From an uncultured Bacteroidales bacterium (GTDB lineage Bacteria > Bacteroidota > Bacteroidia > Bacteroidales > Paludibacteraceae): DNA of 6,828 nucleotides. Location of the stretch: assembly GCA_903929065.1 (NCBI GenBank), contig CAIYTJ010000553.1, forward strand, positions 1-6,828. The letters run 5' to 3'. The notes under the pieces were generated by a model, which was not told the origin of the DNA, did not search any database, and saw nothing but the letters and a program-made list of their open reading frames with translations. The position numbers were made by a program, and so were the translations under genes. Within the stretch, counting starts at the first letter, position 1, and each line of letters begins with the position of its first letter. Shown here in pieces: positions 5,675-6,828 of this stretch.

Positions 5675-6828
5675 TTATTCCGGCAACGACACTCTAAACC
5701 TGGTCCCTTCGCCCGATTGGCTTTCTACGGCTACTTCGCCCCGATGTTTTTCCACAATGGTTTTTACATAGTTCAACCCTATTCCGAAACCGTTTATTTT
5801 CGTATTTTCGGTATGTGCCCGGTTGTATTTATCAAATATCATGGGCAGTTTTTCTTCAGGTATACCGTACCCATTATCCATAATAGACACTACAATCCAA
5901 CGATCTGATTTACTTACGCTAATTATAATCAGTACTTCGTTGCCTGAATATTTAATGGCATTATCAATCAGGTTAGCAAAACACTGGCCGAGCAGGTTTG
6001 CATCACCGGTAACCGATATGTCATTGGTTTCATAAACCGTTTGAATATCCACTTTTTTGACCGGATAACTTACAAATTTGCCCCGCAACTCATCAAAAAG
6101 CTTACAGAGATTGATTGGTTCTTTGTTCAGTGTAAGCAACCCTTCTTCCACTTTGGCTAATGCCACTATCATGTTTATAGTATCGTTCAGTTCGGCAGTG
6201 GCATTTATGGAACTGTTTACCAATAATTCGTGTTTGGATTTATCGTCTATAAAAGCCGGGAGCGAGAGGCAATCTAGGTTAAACGACAAGCTGGCCACCG
6301 GACGCTTCAACTCATGCGCTATAGTACTCAGAAAGTCATTTTTAAACGCTACCAATTGTTTTTGTTTGGCTAATATGTGCTGTAAGAAGCGGAAAGCAAG
6401 TAAACAGACAATGGAGAATACCAGCGATGCGAATAGCATTAACCCCATGCGTTTGATAATAATACCAAAGGGATTGATTAATACCAATTGCAGCGATTTT
6501 TTGTTTGCAAAATCAGTTTGTAAATATCCAGATGATACTACAAATATAGATGGTGAGAAATTAGTTTTGGATTGTTGAATTATTTTCCCTGAAGTCCGAT
6601 TGATTAGATTAACAGAGTAATCTGAAAAAATTCCTCTTGAATTAAGAATTTGTTTTGTTATGCTATCAATCTTTTCAATTTTAATTGGAAATTTCAGACT
6701 TGTGTATTCATTTACGGCAATATCAATTAAATTCATATAATCATTTTTGTTGACTATCATTTGATCAAAATTATATGATGCCACAATTTGCTTATCAGCT
6801 TGTTCGTTCATAGGAGGTTTTATAACCG
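5675..6828 (-). CDS. Membrane sensor histidine kinase (N-terminus beyond window)
   Basis: The frame is open to the right edge. Residues are counted here from the first internal ATG at 6811, but the five codons before it (V-I-K-P-P) are also open. No N-terminal membrane helix is present in the visible part, so the true start is very likely outside. Visible residues 1-116 are probably extracytoplasmic; a membrane helix spans about 117-143. The dimerisation/phosphoacceptor domain has His166 in AHELKRPV. The ATPase domain has the N box NLIDNAIKYSG (280-290, Asn284), G1 DNGYGIP (312-318), F box FDKY (326-329) and G2 GFGIGL (341-346), ending FRVSLPE. All catalytic boxes are intact, so autophosphorylation and transfer to the adjacent response regulator are expected. 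This layout, with N-terminal helix, a roughly 200-residue or shorter sensor region and HELKxP, matches a Bacteroidota kinase group; the stimulus is unknown. Confidence 0.93.
   Translation of the reverse strand, partial: VIKPPMNEQADKQIVASYNFDQMIVNKNDYMNLIDIAVNEYTSLKFPIKIEKIDSITKQILNSRGIFSDYSVNLINRTSGKIIQQSKTNFSPSIFVVSSGYLQTDFANKKSLQLVLINPFGIIIKRMGLMLFASLVFSIVCLLAFRFLQHILAKQKQLVAFKNDFLSTIAHELKRPVASLSFNLDCLSLPAFIDDKSKHELLVNSSINATAELNDTINMIVALAKVEEGLLTLNKEPINLCKLFDELRGKFVSYPVKKVDIQTVYETNDISVTGDANLLGQCFANLIDNAIKYSGNEVLIIISVSKSDRWIVVSIMDNGYGIPEEKLPMIFDKYNRAHTENTKINGFGIGLNYVKTIVEKHRGEVAVESQSGEGTRFRVSLPE

Noticed and set aside
6078..6578. A 166-codon plus-strand open frame inside the histidine kinase gene
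   Set aside because: It lies antisense to well-conserved kinase motifs (His box and membrane helix); the kinase explains the sequence and the antisense protein resembles nothing I know.
6812..6817. AGGAGG on the plus strand, a perfect Shine-Dalgarno match
   Set aside because: It is the complement of two Pro codons in the kinase frame, no plus-strand start follows within the window, and such sites are little used in this phylum.

Overview
The window is AT-rich and looks like ordinary chromosome from a member of the Bacteroidota, probably Bacteroidales. Four things point there: exact TAnnTTTG promoter -7 elements (2110-2117 plus, 2079-2086 minus, 1692-1699 minus), no Shine-Dalgarno sequences ahead of the genes, a secreted beta-propeller sensor of the hybrid two-component type, and a histidine kinase whose extracytoplasmic half resembles one common in that phylum. 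No genus can be assigned from sequence reading alone.

Layout. Positions 1-1651 (minus) hold the first 550 codons of a large sensor with a signal peptide and at least eleven two-component-regulator propeller repeats; its C-terminal output half lies beyond the left edge. A non-coding stretch (1652-1970) follows, with the sensor's promoter, a stable hairpin, an 18-bp palindrome, an 11-bp tandem repeat and the tRNA terminator. A tRNA-Asn(GUU) gene occupies 1971-2044 (minus). Its promoter overlaps the promoter of a divergent plus-strand run of three genes: a PfkB/adenosine-kinase-like sugar or nucleoside kinase (2140-3120), an EamA/DMT transporter (3190-4101) and a PlsC-type acyltransferase (4134-4859). 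This run meets, tail to tail with only 9 bp between stop codons, a minus-strand two-component system: an OmpR-type response regulator (4869-5540) and, upstream of it, a membrane histidine kinase (5675 to beyond 6828) that is cut at its N-terminus by the window edge.

How the genes relate. The kinase and response regulator are very likely a cognate pair. The kinase-transporter-acyltransferase run may be one transcript because spacing is short and no internal promoter or terminator is visible, but the three activities do not form an obvious pathway. The propeller sensor is separate; such proteins usually sense polysaccharide breakdown products, but no carbohydrate genes are visible here.

I see no convincing undescribed system. 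The most unusual material is intergenic: the divergent overlapping promoters around 2076-2120, two short tandem repeats with different periods (8 bp and 7 bp) between the kinase and response regulator genes, and the hairpin, palindrome and direct repeat downstream of the tRNA.
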